Made by a program: the position numbers and the translations under genes
Assembly (NCBI GenBank): GCA_025454525.1
Contig: JALOOG010000012.1
Location: forward strand, 29,724 to 93,723
From: Anaerolineae bacterium
Lineage (GTDB): Bacteria; Chloroflexota; Anaerolineae; Aggregatilineales; Phototrophicaceae
DNA: 64,000 nt
Direction of reading: 5' to 3'
Part shown: one piece after another, positions 43,737-53,233 of the stretch
Layout of the letters: each line of letters opens with the position of its first letter
Numbering within the stretch: the stretch's first letter is position 1
Notes under the pieces: generated by a model
What the model saw: only the letters and a program-made list of their open reading frames with translations
Database searches by the model: none
What the model was told of the DNA's origin: nothing

Positions 43737-46396
43737 CGCAATTCGACGAATATCGCAACTTCCAAAGCACCTTTTTATATGATCGCAACGGTCAACTGCT
43801 CTACGAGGTGTTTAACGAGGGGCGGAGAACGCAAATTTCATTGGCTGATGTGCCACAAGATCTGATCAACGCCACAATCGCGATCGAAGATGATGAATTT
43901 TGGACCAACGTCGGGATCGATGTGCCTGCGACCACAGTCGCCTTTTTGGGCTTTGTCGGTATTCGTGATACCGCTGCGGGTGGGAGTACGATCACGCAAC
44001 AGCTTGTCCGTAATGTGTTGTTCCCACCCGAATATCGCTCCGAACGAAGCGCGACTCGTAAAGCGGAGGAGATCATCCTTGCGGTAGCCTTGACCAGTCG
44101 TGAGAGCAAAGAGAAGATCTTAGAGTATTATCTCAACGAGATCTACTATGGTAATCTCGCTTATGGGATCGAAGCTGCCTCTCAAACCTTTTTCGGAAAA
44201 TCTGCGAAAGACCTGACCTTAGGCGAATCCGCGTTGTTAGCGGGATTACCCCAAGCGCCGGCTAATCTTAACCCGTTGAACCCCGATCCGGATGTGCAGG
44301 ACGCGGTAGAAGATCGTTGGCGGATCGTCTTAAATGAAATGGTGGAAGAAGGCTATATCACGGACGCGCAACGCAATCAAGCGCTTTCGCAAGGCTTATC
44401 GTTCGCCAACAGCCAGATCAATTTGCGCGCCCCGCATTTCACCGTCTACGCGCAATCTCAATTGGAGTTACTCTTAACCGATTTAGGCTATAGCCCGTCG
44501 GACATTGCCAACGGCGGCTTACGGGTATACACCACCGTCGATCTACGGATTAACGACATGGTGCAACTCTCGGTGCGCGATCAGATCAGCCGATTACAAG
44601 CCAATAACGTCGGAAATGGCGCGGTTGTGGTGATCAAACCGTTCACAGGTGAGATCCTCGCGATGATCGGAAGCGCGGATTACGATAACGAGGCCATTGA
44701 TGGACGGGTCAACGTCACCACCGCACGCCGTCAACCTGGTAGCACGGTCAAAGCTTTCACCTATGCCGCGGCGATGGAACGTGGTACGAATCCGGCGGAT
44801 GTGCTGTGGGACACACGCACGCAAATCGGGATTCCGGGTCAACAACCCTATATCCCACGCAATTATGACGGTGGTTTCCATGGCCCGATGGGGATGCGGA
44901 TCGCATTAGCCAATAGTTACAATATTCCGGCGGTACAAGCTTTACGCCATAGTGTCGGAGTCGATTATTGGTTGAGTTTTGCCAATCGCTTAGGGATTAC
45001 CAGCTTGGTCAATGATCCCAGTCTCTACGGGTTGTCATTAACTTTAGGCGGTGGTGAAGTGACCAACGTCGAATTAACCAACGCTTACGCGGTATTTGCC
45101 AACGGTGGACAATACACCCCCCCGGTTTCGATTCTGTGTGTGATCGACAACAACGATAACATCATCTATCAATACGAAAATAGCTGCCCACAGGGGAATA
45201 TCACCGCCGAAACGCAAAACCGCGGCCGTCAAGGTCTGCAAGTGTTAGATCCACGGATCGCATTTATCATCAGTGACATCCTGAGCGATAATGTAGCGCG
45301 GAGTCCGGTGATGGGATCTAACAGTCCCTTACGCACGCAAGGCTTTACCGCAGCCGTGAAAACGGGTACAACCGATAACGTTAAAGACAATTGGACAGTC
45401 GGTTACACCCGTAACGTAGCGGTCGGAGTCTGGGTCGGTAACAGCGACGGCGCACCGATGGTCAATTCCTCCGGTTTGACCGGGGCCGCTCCGATCTGGA
45501 ACACCGTGATCACCCAAATTCATCAAAATCCAGACTTCTTAGCGGAATTTGCTCACAATGGACAACTGTTCCCCGATCGCTTTGAGCAACCGGCCGGAGT
45601 CAGCTTGCGTGAAGTCTGTAATTTCCGTGCGATGCAAGACCCGACTCCCAATTGCCCGTTGATCCGTGAATGGGCCTTGGATGGCCCGGCCGGATTGCCT
45701 TCTGGGGACGGCGGACTCTATTATCCACAACAAGCACCGATCAACGCGCCTCCTGATACCGGAGATTATGTCAGTCTTGCTTACCCCGGCGTGTACCGCG
45801 CCGTGGTGATCCCACTTGCGCCGGAAGTCTCTGCATCACTTCAGATCCAAGTTGGGCCGGGGGATATTGCCCCGCCGTCACCGAAATATTGTCGTGTACG
45901 GGTGGATCAAGTGTCGAATGCGGTTGGCGCGCAAGAATTTCTGTTTATCGCACCACCACCGAATCCTAATGACGCGGCCCAAGCGGAACAGTATGCCCGT
46001 AGCACCAACCTACCCTTCTTGCCGACGATCCAATGCTCACCAGAAATGTTAGCTGGAGGTGGTGGAGGCGGCTATGGGCCGATCGTTGCAACCGCGATTG
46101 TGACTTCACCGCAACCCGGAGAGGCGATTCCAGTCGGTGGAATGCCGATCCTTGGCACAGTGGTTTGGGCCCCCGGTCAAGCGATGTATTACAAAGTGGA
46201 GATCATCGGCGGTCAATTCACCGATTGGACAACGATCGGGGATATTCACTACAACACGGTCGAAAACGGTCAAATCGAATTTTTGCCGGGCGCACCGGGT
46301 TTACAACCGGGGAATTATCAATTGCGTTTGGTGATCATTGGCAACGATGCAAGCGCATTACAACAACCGTATGTCGTCTCTTTCGTGGTACAATAA
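43718..46396 (+). CDS. Class A penicillin-binding protein (PBP1a-like), catalytic part
   Basis: An 892-residue frame. A GT51 transglycosylase (IAIEDDEFWTNVGIDVPA with the catalytic Glu, GGSTITQQLVRNVLF, EKILEYYLNEIYYG) is followed by a transpeptidase with SxxK in RQPGSTVKAF (about residue 341), SxN in LANSYNIPAVQ and KTGT in AAVKTGTTDN (about 548), then Cys-containing and Ig-like C-terminal regions. It polymerises and cross-links peptidoglycan. The apparent TTG at 43718 has no ribosome-binding site and no membrane helix precedes it; in-frame codons before it read LFGDLELVNERL, showing that the natural protein continues upstream. See the previous entry for the separated N-terminus. Confidence 0.9.
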   Translation: MVNERLAQFDEYRNFQSTFLYDRNGQLLYEVFNEGRRTQISLADVPQDLINATIAIEDDEFWTNVGIDVPATTVAFLGFVGIRDTAAGGSTITQQLVRNVLFPPEYRSERSATRKAEEIILAVALTSRESKEKILEYYLNEIYYGNLAYGIEAASQTFFGKSAKDLTLGESALLAGLPQAPANLNPLNPDPDVQDAVEDRWRIVLNEMVEEGYITDAQRNQALSQGLSFANSQINLRAPHFTVYAQSQLELLLTDLGYSPSDIANGGLRVYTTVDLRINDMVQLSVRDQISRLQANNVGNGAVVVIKPFTGEILAMIGSADYDNEAIDGRVNVTTARRQPGSTVKAFTYAAAMERGTNPADVLWDTRTQIGIPGQQPYIPRNYDGGFHGPMGMRIALANSYNIPAVQALRHSVGVDYWLSFANRLGITSLVNDPSLYGLSLTLGGGEVTNVELTNAYAVFANGGQYTPPVSILCVIDNNDNIIYQYENSCPQGNITAETQNRGRQGLQVLDPRIAFIISDILSDNVARSPVMGSNSPLRTQGFTAAVKTGTTDNVKDNWTVGYTRNVAVGVWVGNSDGAPMVNSSGLTGAAPIWNTVITQIHQNPDFLAEFAHNGQLFPDRFEQPAGVSLREVCNFRAMQDPTPNCPLIREWALDGPAGLPSGDGGLYYPQQAPINAPPDTGDYVSLAYPGVYRAVVIPLAPEVSASLQIQVGPGDIAPPSPKYCRVRVDQVSNAVGAQEFLFIAPPPNPNDAAQAEQYARSTNLPFLPTIQCSPEMLAGGGGGGYGPIVATAIVTSPQPGEAIPVGGMPILGTVVWAPGQAMYYKVEIIGGQFTDWTTIGDIHYNTVENGQIEFLPGAPGLQPGNYQLRLVIIGNDASALQQPYVVSFVVQ

Positions 46397-46422
46397 TCAG
46401 GAGATCTGTATCGTCTTTCCCA

Positions 46423-46456
46423 AAAGAGGCGATCTTAGCAGATCGCCTCTTTATTT
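46423..46456 (+). terminator. Intrinsic terminator after the PBP gene
   Basis: Stem AAAGAGGCGATCT ... AGATCGCCTCTTT with a four-base loop, followed by ATTTAT; 27 bases after the stop. Confidence 0.85.
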
Positions 46457-46487
46457 ATCATTTAGGGTTGAGCTTTAGTGTAATGTG

Positions 46488-47213
46488 ATGGTACGGTTTG
46501 ATACATACAATGCCAGCGCACATCTCGTCCGCCAGCTTGAACAGCATGGCACGGAAGTGATCCACGATGGCGGCGATAACATCTTGGTACAGTTAAAGAC
46601 TGGGGAACAGATTAGCATTTATCTGATCGAGACGATCATCCCACCGTATGAGGTCAAACTTGCGCTTCAAGATAATCACAAGGATCAGATCTTCACCTTG
46701 TTTATCTTGTGGGGTGAGATGTTCCTACCCGAAAACGGCACCATCTTTAAACCTGATGATTGGTTAAATGCCTTAATTCATCTCTACGGGGATAAAGTGT
46801 ATGCTTTTGGTGTCTACGGTAAAGATATTCATATCTTTCCGGTTTTTTTTGAGCGGCGCGGTTTTGAACGGATGATCCGCTATGGTAAAGACGTAAAAAT
46901 CGCGGAATTACACGGATCGCTTCATGAGGTGCGTTTTCTAGAGGATTTACGCGGCACTTGGCGGATCGGCGGTTTTGTTCCACACCCCCAAGAAGCGCCC
47001 AAACAGCGCCCGCCTAAACCCGTCGTGAAACGCACCGCTTGGGAGATTCTTGGGGTAACACCTAAAACGGATCGCGAGGCGATCAAGCGCGCTTATCGAC
47101 GTTTAGCGCGCATGTATCACCCGGATCTCAATCGCACCCGTGACACCACCGCGCAAATGCAAATGGTGAACGAGGCGTATCAGGCTATTTTGCGTGAATT
47201 GGGCGACGCTTAA
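46488..47213 (+). CDS. J-domain protein with uncharacterised N-terminal domain
   Basis: A 241-residue protein. The last 65 residues are a DnaJ J-domain: TAWEILGVTPKTDREAIKRAYRRLARMYHPDLNR, with the HPD tripeptide needed to stimulate DnaK. The first ~160 residues (DTYNASAHLVRQLEQHGTEVIHDGGDNILVQL...) form an alpha/beta domain I do not recognise, probably selecting the client. There is no zinc or G/F-rich region, so it is a class C J protein. GTG at 46485 or ATG at 46488 could start; the ribosome-binding site is weak. Confidence 0.82.
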   Translation: MVRFDTYNASAHLVRQLEQHGTEVIHDGGDNILVQLKTGEQISIYLIETIIPPYEVKLALQDNHKDQIFTLFILWGEMFLPENGTIFKPDDWLNALIHLYGDKVYAFGVYGKDIHIFPVFFERRGFERMIRYGKDVKIAELHGSLHEVRFLEDLRGTWRIGGFVPHPQEAPKQRPPKPVVKRTAWEILGVTPKTDREAIKRAYRRLARMYHPDLNRTRDTTAQMQMVNEAYQAILRELGDA

Positions 47214-47262
47214 CCGCATAGACCGATTTTCGACAAAGCCTTGTTTTTTTGGTTAGGATCGC

Positions 47263-47292
47263 TTGTGTCAAGTTTGAGACCTATATTATAAT
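47263..47292 (+). promoter_or_regulatory. Putative promoter of soluble histidine kinase gene
   Basis: TTGTGT, 18 bases, TATAAT; the -10 is perfect. It lies 53 bases before the ATG at 47345 and rules out the in-frame start at 47249. Confidence 0.6.
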
Positions 47293-47344
47293 CGGTGCAG
47301 AGTCGCATATCAGCACAAGGCAGCGCTATAGAGTGAGGGCGTTA

Positions 47345-48526
47345 ATGAGTCAGTTAGACGCGAAACCTAATCAGGACGAAACTGTCCTGCGGCATGTGTT
47401 ACACATCATCGCGAATACTCCCAATCCTGTCGAGTGTCTCGCGCCGATCTTAGAGGCAGGCCGTCAAGCTACCGGAGCGGTAGGGGCGGCCTTTATCTCT
47501 TTCAGTGATCCCCTGTTGATCAAAGCGAACGGTTTAGAGGAAACCCAACTCCCAGATCTGGAGACTTTCAAAGCCCTCGCCATCCAACACCCCACTGCCA
47601 TCCATCTCAACCCCGTTTTAGGGGACGGATCACCCCTTGGCCATGCTATTTTCGCGGCGATCCGCGCTCAGCGTAACGTAGTCGCCGCGCTCTGGCTGAC
47701 TTTTGAAACGCCGCTTGATGAAGTCCCTTCTTCGATTTCCGCATTAGTAGACGGACTCACGATCGTCACTGCCAATTTACGTCAAGTCGCCCGCCATGAG
47801 AAGATCGCCCGCAATCAAAGTGATTTTTTGCGGATCGTCTCTCACGATCTACGCTCTCCCTTGACCTCTATGCAAGGTTTCGGGAGTATGTTGGAATCCG
47901 GCATGGTCGGTGAACTCAACGAACGTCAAGCCTATTTTGTCGAAAAAATGCTTTCGGGCATCACTCAGATCGCTTCACTCGTCGATAACATCCAAGACGC
48001 GGGGCGTTACGATCCCGAAACTGGCTTTTACGAGATGCAACGCTCCCCCTGTGATTTGATCGGGATCGTGCATAAGATCGTCAGCAATCACCTTGTACCG
48101 GCCGAAAAACAAGAATTGACGATCAACAGTCAGATCGCCGATAACGTGCCGATCATCAATGCCGATTCTAATATGTTAGAGCGTGCCGTGACCAATCTGG
48201 TCGATAACGCGATCAAATATACCCCGAACGGTGGCACGATCACGCTCTCACTTTATCGCCAAGACGATCACATCATCATCGGCGTACAAGACACGGGACT
48301 CGGCATCAGTCCAGAAAATCAAAAGTTGTTGTTTGAACGTCATGTACGGATTCCACGCATTGAACATAAAAAGGTGAAAGGCAGCGGTTTAGGCCTGTTT
48401 ATCGTGCGGAGTGTGGCTCAACGGCATGGCGGTAACGCTTGGGTCGAAAGCAGTGAAGGCGAAGGTAGCACCTTCTTTATCAGCATCCCCTTAAACGGTG
48501 AAAATGAATTGGTGTCCTCCCTTTAG
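47345..48526 (+). CDS. Soluble GAF-like sensor histidine kinase, orphan
   Basis: A 393-residue kinase without membrane segments. An N-terminal GAF-like domain (about 10-150) leads into HisKA with His in DFLRIVSHDLRSPLTSMQGF and HATPase_c (N-box LVDNAIKYTPNGG, DTGLGISPENQKLLFE, GSGLGLFIV). There is no response regulator nearby, so it is an orphan kinase. The start follows GTGAGGG. A terminator follows and mutL comes next, without an evident functional link. Confidence 0.9.
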   Translation: MSQLDAKPNQDETVLRHVLHIIANTPNPVECLAPILEAGRQATGAVGAAFISFSDPLLIKANGLEETQLPDLETFKALAIQHPTAIHLNPVLGDGSPLGHAIFAAIRAQRNVVAALWLTFETPLDEVPSSISALVDGLTIVTANLRQVARHEKIARNQSDFLRIVSHDLRSPLTSMQGFGSMLESGMVGELNERQAYFVEKMLSGITQIASLVDNIQDAGRYDPETGFYEMQRSPCDLIGIVHKIVSNHLVPAEKQELTINSQIADNVPIINADSNMLERAVTNLVDNAIKYTPNGGTITLSLYRQDDHIIIGVQDTGLGISPENQKLLFERHVRIPRIEHKKVKGSGLGLFIVRSVAQRHGGNAWVESSEGEGSTFFISIPLNGENELVSSL

Positions 48527-48562
48527 CAGACTTTAGATCTAATCAAACATCCCCGAAATGGT

Positions 48563-48592
48563 GAGGGCGGGCGATCAAACCTGCCCTCTTTT
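48563..48592 (+). terminator. Intrinsic terminator after histidine kinase
   Basis: Stem GAGGGCGGG ... CCTGCCCTC with an 8-base loop, one mismatch, followed by TTTTATT. Confidence 0.8.
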
Positions 48593-48610
48593 ATTCAAGA
48601 GGTTGGAAAA

Positions 48611-50392
48611 ATGGCGATTCAAATTTTACCGGATCATGTGGTCGCACAGATCGCAGCGGGTGAAGTCGTCGAACGGCCGGCTTCCGTGGTGAAAGAATTG
48701 CTTGAAAATGCGTTGGATGCAGGCGCATCCACCATTCATATCACCGCCAACGAAGGCGGGCAACGTTTGATCCGCGTGAGTGATGACGGCCACGGTATCC
48801 CGACTACCGAGGTTGAAGTCGCTTTTGCCCGCCATGCGACCAGCAAACTCCGGAGTGCTGATGATCTGCAATACATCAACACTTTAGGCTTTCGAGGTGA
48901 GGCCTTAGCCAGTATCGCCGCCGTGAGTCGCGTCACCTTGATCACCCGGCATCAAGATGAGACGGCCGGCACAAAATTACACCTTGAAGGGAGCGCGATC
49001 ATCGGGAGGCAAGCGATCGGTGCGCCCAACGGCACGGTGATCACCGTCGAAAACCTATTTTTTAACACACCGGCACGCTTGAAATTTCAGAAAAAAGAGG
49101 CTACTGAAAAACGACAAATTGCGGCCTTAGTGAGTCATTATGCTATGGCCTACCCCGAAGTCCGTTTTATCTTGGAACAAGACGGGCGTGAAGTATTTCG
49201 ATCTAGCGGGAGTGGGCAATTAGCGGATGTCGTGGTTAAGGCTTTAGGGTTAGATCATTTTAAGAATATGGTAGAAGTCAGCGGTGGCAACGGGGAGATG
49301 AGCGTGCATGGCTATGCGTCTGCGCCTAGCTTACATCGTTCCGATCGCGGACGGATTACCCTATTTGTCAATGGGCGCGCCGTTCAAGATACCAGTCTCA
49401 CCTATGCTGTGGTACAAGCCTATCATACCTTGTTGGCAAGTGGCACTTATCCGATCGCCGTTTTGATGATTCGTGTGCCATCCGAAAGCGTGGATGTGAA
49501 TGTTCATCCCACAAAGGCCGAAGTCCGATTCCAAGACGCGAATCATGTCTTTGTCACCGTGCAACGCGCTGTTCGTGAGGCCGTGATCCACTATGCCCAA
49601 GCACCGGATTTACGCGGCGGCCGTTTCAGCGGACTCGCAACCACACCACCAGAGACTTGGGGTGCGTCTAAATTACCGAGTAGCCGTCAATTAGAGCTTC
49701 AAATGGAGTTACAAGGATCGGGACAATACCCGCATCAACGCGATCGCTCCCTCGATCACGAAAGTGATCCGACCGCGATTCCGGTGGGTATGGGTACACC
49801 CTTAAAACCGCGCACCTTGCCAGTGTTGCGGGTAGTGGGTCAAGTCGGCGCGATGTATATCATCGCTGAAGGGCCGGCCGGCATGTATTTAATCGATCAA
49901 CACGCCGCCCATGAGCGAATCCTCTACGAACAATTTTTAGAGGCTTATCAACGTGAGCAACCGATCACACAAGCCGCCCTCAATGCACAAACGATCACCG
50001 TTTCGCCCATTGAAGCACAAATGATCGAAGAGCAGTTAGAGCGACTCCATCAGGTTGGTTTTAGCTTAGAGCCTTTTGGGCCGAACACTTTTTTGATCCG
50101 CACTATTCCCGCGATCCTTGCGTCTTCTGATCCGGTAGACGTGGTAGCAGGCATCTTAAATGACCTTGAATTAGACAAACAGCCCGGCCTGACCGCGATC
50201 GAAGACAAATTGATCCGATTCGTCTGCAAACGCGCCGCGGTCAAAGCGGGTCAGATCCTTAGCCTAGAGGAAATGCAAAGCGTTATCCGTCAATTAGAGC
50301 GTTGCCAAAATCCGCACACATGCCCACATGGCCGTCCCACGATGATCCATCTTAGTGGGGATCAATTGGCGCGGGAATTTGGACGTTCTTAA
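48611..50392 (+). CDS. mutL: DNA mismatch repair protein MutL
   Basis: A 593-residue GHKL ATPase that links MutS mismatch recognition to strand removal. N-terminal motifs: IAAGEVVERPASVVKELLENALDAG, DDGHGIP, ATSKL and GFRGEALASI. The C-terminal dimerisation domain carries the endonuclease motif DQHAAHERILYE (about residue 428) and CKRAAVKAGQ, CPHGRPT, so this is an endonuclease-type MutL, as expected where MutH is absent. No mutS is in the window. The middle ~330-400 is a disordered linker. Start ATG with GAGG at longer spacing. Confidence 0.96.
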   Translation: MAIQILPDHVVAQIAAGEVVERPASVVKELLENALDAGASTIHITANEGGQRLIRVSDDGHGIPTTEVEVAFARHATSKLRSADDLQYINTLGFRGEALASIAAVSRVTLITRHQDETAGTKLHLEGSAIIGRQAIGAPNGTVITVENLFFNTPARLKFQKKEATEKRQIAALVSHYAMAYPEVRFILEQDGREVFRSSGSGQLADVVVKALGLDHFKNMVEVSGGNGEMSVHGYASAPSLHRSDRGRITLFVNGRAVQDTSLTYAVVQAYHTLLASGTYPIAVLMIRVPSESVDVNVHPTKAEVRFQDANHVFVTVQRAVREAVIHYAQAPDLRGGRFSGLATTPPETWGASKLPSSRQLELQMELQGSGQYPHQRDRSLDHESDPTAIPVGMGTPLKPRTLPVLRVVGQVGAMYIIAEGPAGMYLIDQHAAHERILYEQFLEAYQREQPITQAALNAQTITVSPIEAQMIEEQLERLHQVGFSLEPFGPNTFLIRTIPAILASSDPVDVVAGILNDLELDKQPGLTAIEDKLIRFVCKRAAVKAGQILSLEEMQSVIRQLERCQNPHTCPHGRPTMIHLSGDQLAREFGRS

Positions 50393-50394
50393 AA

Positions 50395-50422
50395 AACAGG
50401 GCGCGGGATCGCGCCCTTGTTT
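50395..50422. terminator. Bidirectional terminator between mutL and LysM lipoprotein
   Basis: Stem centred on GGCGCG-GGAT-CGCGCC, extended by AACA/TTGTT, with an A-run on one side and TTGTTT on the other, between converging genes. Confidence 0.8.
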
Positions 50423-51524
50423 AACGACTCCGTACCGTAAATTGTTGCGGGCTACCCACCCCACCACTCATCGCATAAACCCCTTGTTGATTGCGGCGTG
50501 CGACTGATACCGTCCACTCATACACCCGATCTTGTCCATCGGTTGGGATCAATTCTTCTGGGAGCAAAAGTGAGGTATTACGGGTAGCGCGTTGAGTGGG
50601 CGCAGCGTTGGGATCATTGAGATTGCGGATCACGATAAAATAGGCTTCATCATCCTGTAACACCCCGACACTCACCCATTGCAAAGCGATCACCCCTTGC
50701 ACGATCGCACCAGAAATCGGTTGAATAATGCGCGGAGCGCTATGTGTAGGTGTTGGAGTGGCCGTCTCGCTACCAGAAGGCGTAGGGGACAAGGTGATCG
50801 TCGCTGTAGGAAACGGCACACGCACACATTGATCAATCCGTAACGGCACGGTGCATTCCGCCCCCCCGCTCCGAATGTTAAAATCACAGTTCAAAAATGG
50901 GATCGTGGGATTTTGATCTTTCAGGACTTCGATCGTCGTGTTGTAATCGATCGCGATCTCGATGATCGTCTCACCTTCCTCAACGGTGTGACATCCAAAC
51001 TCGGTATTCGGTGGGAACGCCCCGCTTAACCGTTGAAAGCCTAAAGTGGCATTGATCGCTTGCGTAGCCTCAAACCCAATCGGAGTTGGGGTTAAGGTCT
51101 GGCGCGGGATCAACACGACTTGACCCACATTCAGGCTATTCAGATCCGAGATGTTCGGATTGATCGCCGCCACAGCCGACACCACATCCAAGGTAAAATA
51201 GCCGTATTGCACCAAGATGTCGTACAAGGTTTCGTTTGCTTGAACTCGATGCTCAAATGGCCCTTGCGTCGGAGTCAGCGTCAGAGTTTCCGTTGGTGGC
51301 ATTGGACTCCCAGATGGTGTAGGACTTACCAGTAAGGCCACTTCTTCTGCGGTCGGAGAGAGCGACGGTGATAGACTCGGAGTCGGGGTTGCGCTTTCAT
51401 CGATATTCGGCAAGGGGTCAACCGTTTCTAAGATACCTTCCGCGGTCGGCGTTGGCAGATTTACGTTAAAATTACACGCGCTGATCGTCATGATCAAACA
51501 CAGCGCCAAAATGATCGCTTTCAT
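50421..51524 (-). CDS. LysM-domain lipoprotein
   Basis: A 367-residue lipoprotein: signal peptide MKAIILALCLIMTISAC with lipidation at Cys17, a Thr/Pro/Ser linker (about 20-85), a LysM domain (about 90-137; HRVQANETLYDILVQYGY ... LNSLNVGQVVLIP), a second LysM-like unit with three Cys (FGCHTVEEGETIIEIAIDY ... FLNCDFNI ... AECTVPL), another linker and a C-terminal fibronectin/Ig-like domain. LysM units bind peptidoglycan. The start at 51524 follows GGAGGG and overlaps the stop of the upstream LysM gene (ATGA), so the two are coupled. Architecture shows it arose by duplication with that gene. Confidence 0.88.
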   Translation of the reverse strand: MKAIILALCLIMTISACNFNVNLPTPTAEGILETVDPLPNIDESATPTPSLSPSLSPTAEEVALLVSPTPSGSPMPPTETLTLTPTQGPFEHRVQANETLYDILVQYGYFTLDVVSAVAAINPNISDLNSLNVGQVVLIPRQTLTPTPIGFEATQAINATLGFQRLSGAFPPNTEFGCHTVEEGETIIEIAIDYNTTIEVLKDQNPTIPFLNCDFNIRSGGAECTVPLRIDQCVRVPFPTATITLSPTPSGSETATPTPTHSAPRIIQPISGAIVQGVIALQWVSVGVLQDDEAYFIVIRNLNDPNAAPTQRATRNTSLLLPEELIPTDGQDRVYEWTVSVARRNQQGVYAMSGGVGSPQQFTVRSR

Positions 51525-52891
51525 GGTGTCCCTCCCCGCCCTTCCCATGTCAGGGTCTGTAACGGTGTTGTGTAATATAAAGTGGTCGGATCGCTTAGGT
51601 CGATAACGCTCACCGTCCATTGGTACTCGTAGCGTACTGCGCTTTCACCTTGCCATTCGATCGGCATCAAGAAAAACAGATCCATGGTTTCTCCACTAAA
51701 GACCTGATTATCGTTGACTCGTGTCACGGTGACTAGGTAAGTTTGATTAGGCCCTAAAGTCCCCGTGGTGATCCAACGCAACGTGACAATCTCATCACGA
51801 CGAAAATACGCCTGATTGCTAGGGCTAATCGCGCTAGGCGCGTTAAAAGTGGCGGTCGCGGTGGGGGTCGCAGTCTCACTACCAGAGGGAGTCGGTGATA
51901 AGGTAATCGTGGGAGTCGGCGCGGGGACACGGATCTGTTGACCTTGCCCTAAAAGCACAATGCAATCCGGCCCGCCGAAACGTAACCCAAATTCACAACG
52001 GGCAAAATTAACCTCTGGATTCAGTTGTCGCAAAATATCAAAATTGGTGTTGTATAACACGCTAATTGAAATGGCGTTTTCATCGGGCGATACGACATGG
52101 TACATCACCCCTGGTAATAATGTTGGAGTCGGGCGGAAAAAGGGATCGGCGATCAACGTTAGGTTGATATTTGCGGGATCATCTACATTCATCACATCTA
52201 ACGCGATCAATGCTTCATCTCCCGATGCGGTGACAAAAGCGACGGGTTCTTCAGTGACATTGGGATCAAGCGTTGGAGTCGGCCACGGAATCTCAAGCGT
52301 TTCGCCGGCCCGGATGTCTGTTTCACTATTCAAGTTATTGAGGCGGATCACCTCTTGGATCACATCTAAATCACGATGACCACACCGGATCACGAGGTTA
52401 TACAGGCCATCCCCTGCCTGAACGGTCTGATAACAGGGAGACGGGGTAAACGTTGGGGTGATCGTTGGCGAAGCAGAAGGGGTCGCACTAGGGAAAAGCG
52501 TAGGTGGGCCCTGAGTGACCGTGGGCGCGGCAATCGTAGGGCGCGGCGTGTTGGTCACAAACGCGAATGCTTGCGTTTGCGTTTGTGCCATCACCGGTAA
52601 GGAGGCGATGTTCAAATTCGGCGCAAGCATCAACACCACACCGATCACCATGATCACCACCAACACCACCGAGATCCCCGCAAGATAGGTTTGCGCTTTA
52701 CGGCGTAATCCGTCCTCATGCAGATCGGTTTCACCATAGCGATAATCATAGGGGGATGTGCTTTCACCGCCACGCTCACCTTGTGAGATTGCGCTCACCT
52801 GATTGAGAGAAGTCCCACAAGTGATACAAACCGCCGCGTTACGGTGGTTAGGGGTGTCGCAAATCGGGCAGATTTTGAAGGATTCAGACAA
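51521..52891 (-). CDS. Zinc-ribbon, membrane-anchored LysM protein
   Basis: A 456-residue protein. Residues 1-28 are a zinc ribbon (CPICDTPNHRNAAVCITC), facing the cytoplasm; one membrane helix lies at about 70-95; the outside part has a Thr/Pro linker, a LysM domain (about 152-200), a second LysM-like unit (VMYHVVSPDENAISISVLYNT), an SPTPSGSETATPT linker and a C-terminal Ig-like domain. It matches the downstream lipoprotein from the linker on. It could connect a cytoplasmic process to the wall. It starts with TTG (AAAGGAC upstream); TATAAT on the reverse strand near 52935 is its likely -10. The gap 52892-53233 holds only promoters. Confidence 0.85.
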   Translation of the reverse strand: MSESFKICPICDTPNHRNAAVCITCGTSLNQVSAISQGERGGESTSPYDYRYGETDLHEDGLRRKAQTYLAGISVVLVVIMVIGVVLMLAPNLNIASLPVMAQTQTQAFAFVTNTPRPTIAAPTVTQGPPTLFPSATPSASPTITPTFTPSPCYQTVQAGDGLYNLVIRCGHRDLDVIQEVIRLNNLNSETDIRAGETLEIPWPTPTLDPNVTEEPVAFVTASGDEALIALDVMNVDDPANINLTLIADPFFRPTPTLLPGVMYHVVSPDENAISISVLYNTNFDILRQLNPEVNFARCEFGLRFGGPDCIVLLGQGQQIRVPAPTPTITLSPTPSGSETATPTATATFNAPSAISPSNQAYFRRDEIVTLRWITTGTLGPNQTYLVTVTRVNDNQVFSGETMDLFFLMPIEWQGESAVRYEYQWTVSVIDLSDPTTLYYTTPLQTLTWEGRGGTP

Positions 52892-53182
52892 TCCGAATGT
52901 CCTTTTAACTTCATCAATTAAGGCCTGATTATACGCACGCTTAAAAGCGGGTGGAAGGACGAAACCTCCGTTAGAATTTTCCTACCGAAAAACGTAACAA
53001 ATATGACGACTTGGCTTGATGTTTGGGACGATACTGACCAAGAGACCGAAGCAAGATCGGAGCGTAAGACATGAAACCACCTCACCTAATTTCTGAAAGC
53101 AGCCAAAATCACCTTGTGTTACCAACACCCTCTCATTATCAAAAAAATACGCTTCATTGTCGTCATCATTGTTGTCGGTTGC

Positions 53183-53188
53183 TACAAT
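53183..53188 (+). promoter_or_regulatory. Extended -10 element (TGCTACAAT) before the acetyltransferase
   Basis: TGC-TACAAT, an extended -10, lies 46 bases before the GTG at 53234 and argues against the upstream in-frame starts. No convincing -35. Confidence 0.45.
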
Positions 53189-53233
53189 CAACAGATGACT
53201 TGGGACTTAGCACACAGGCAGAGGAAAGACACC

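Noticed and set aside
52914..53072. A 52-codon reverse-strand frame (MSYAPILLRS...) with AGGTGAGG upstream
   Set aside because: Ends over the probable -10 of the LysM gene and shows no family features; not strong enough to call.
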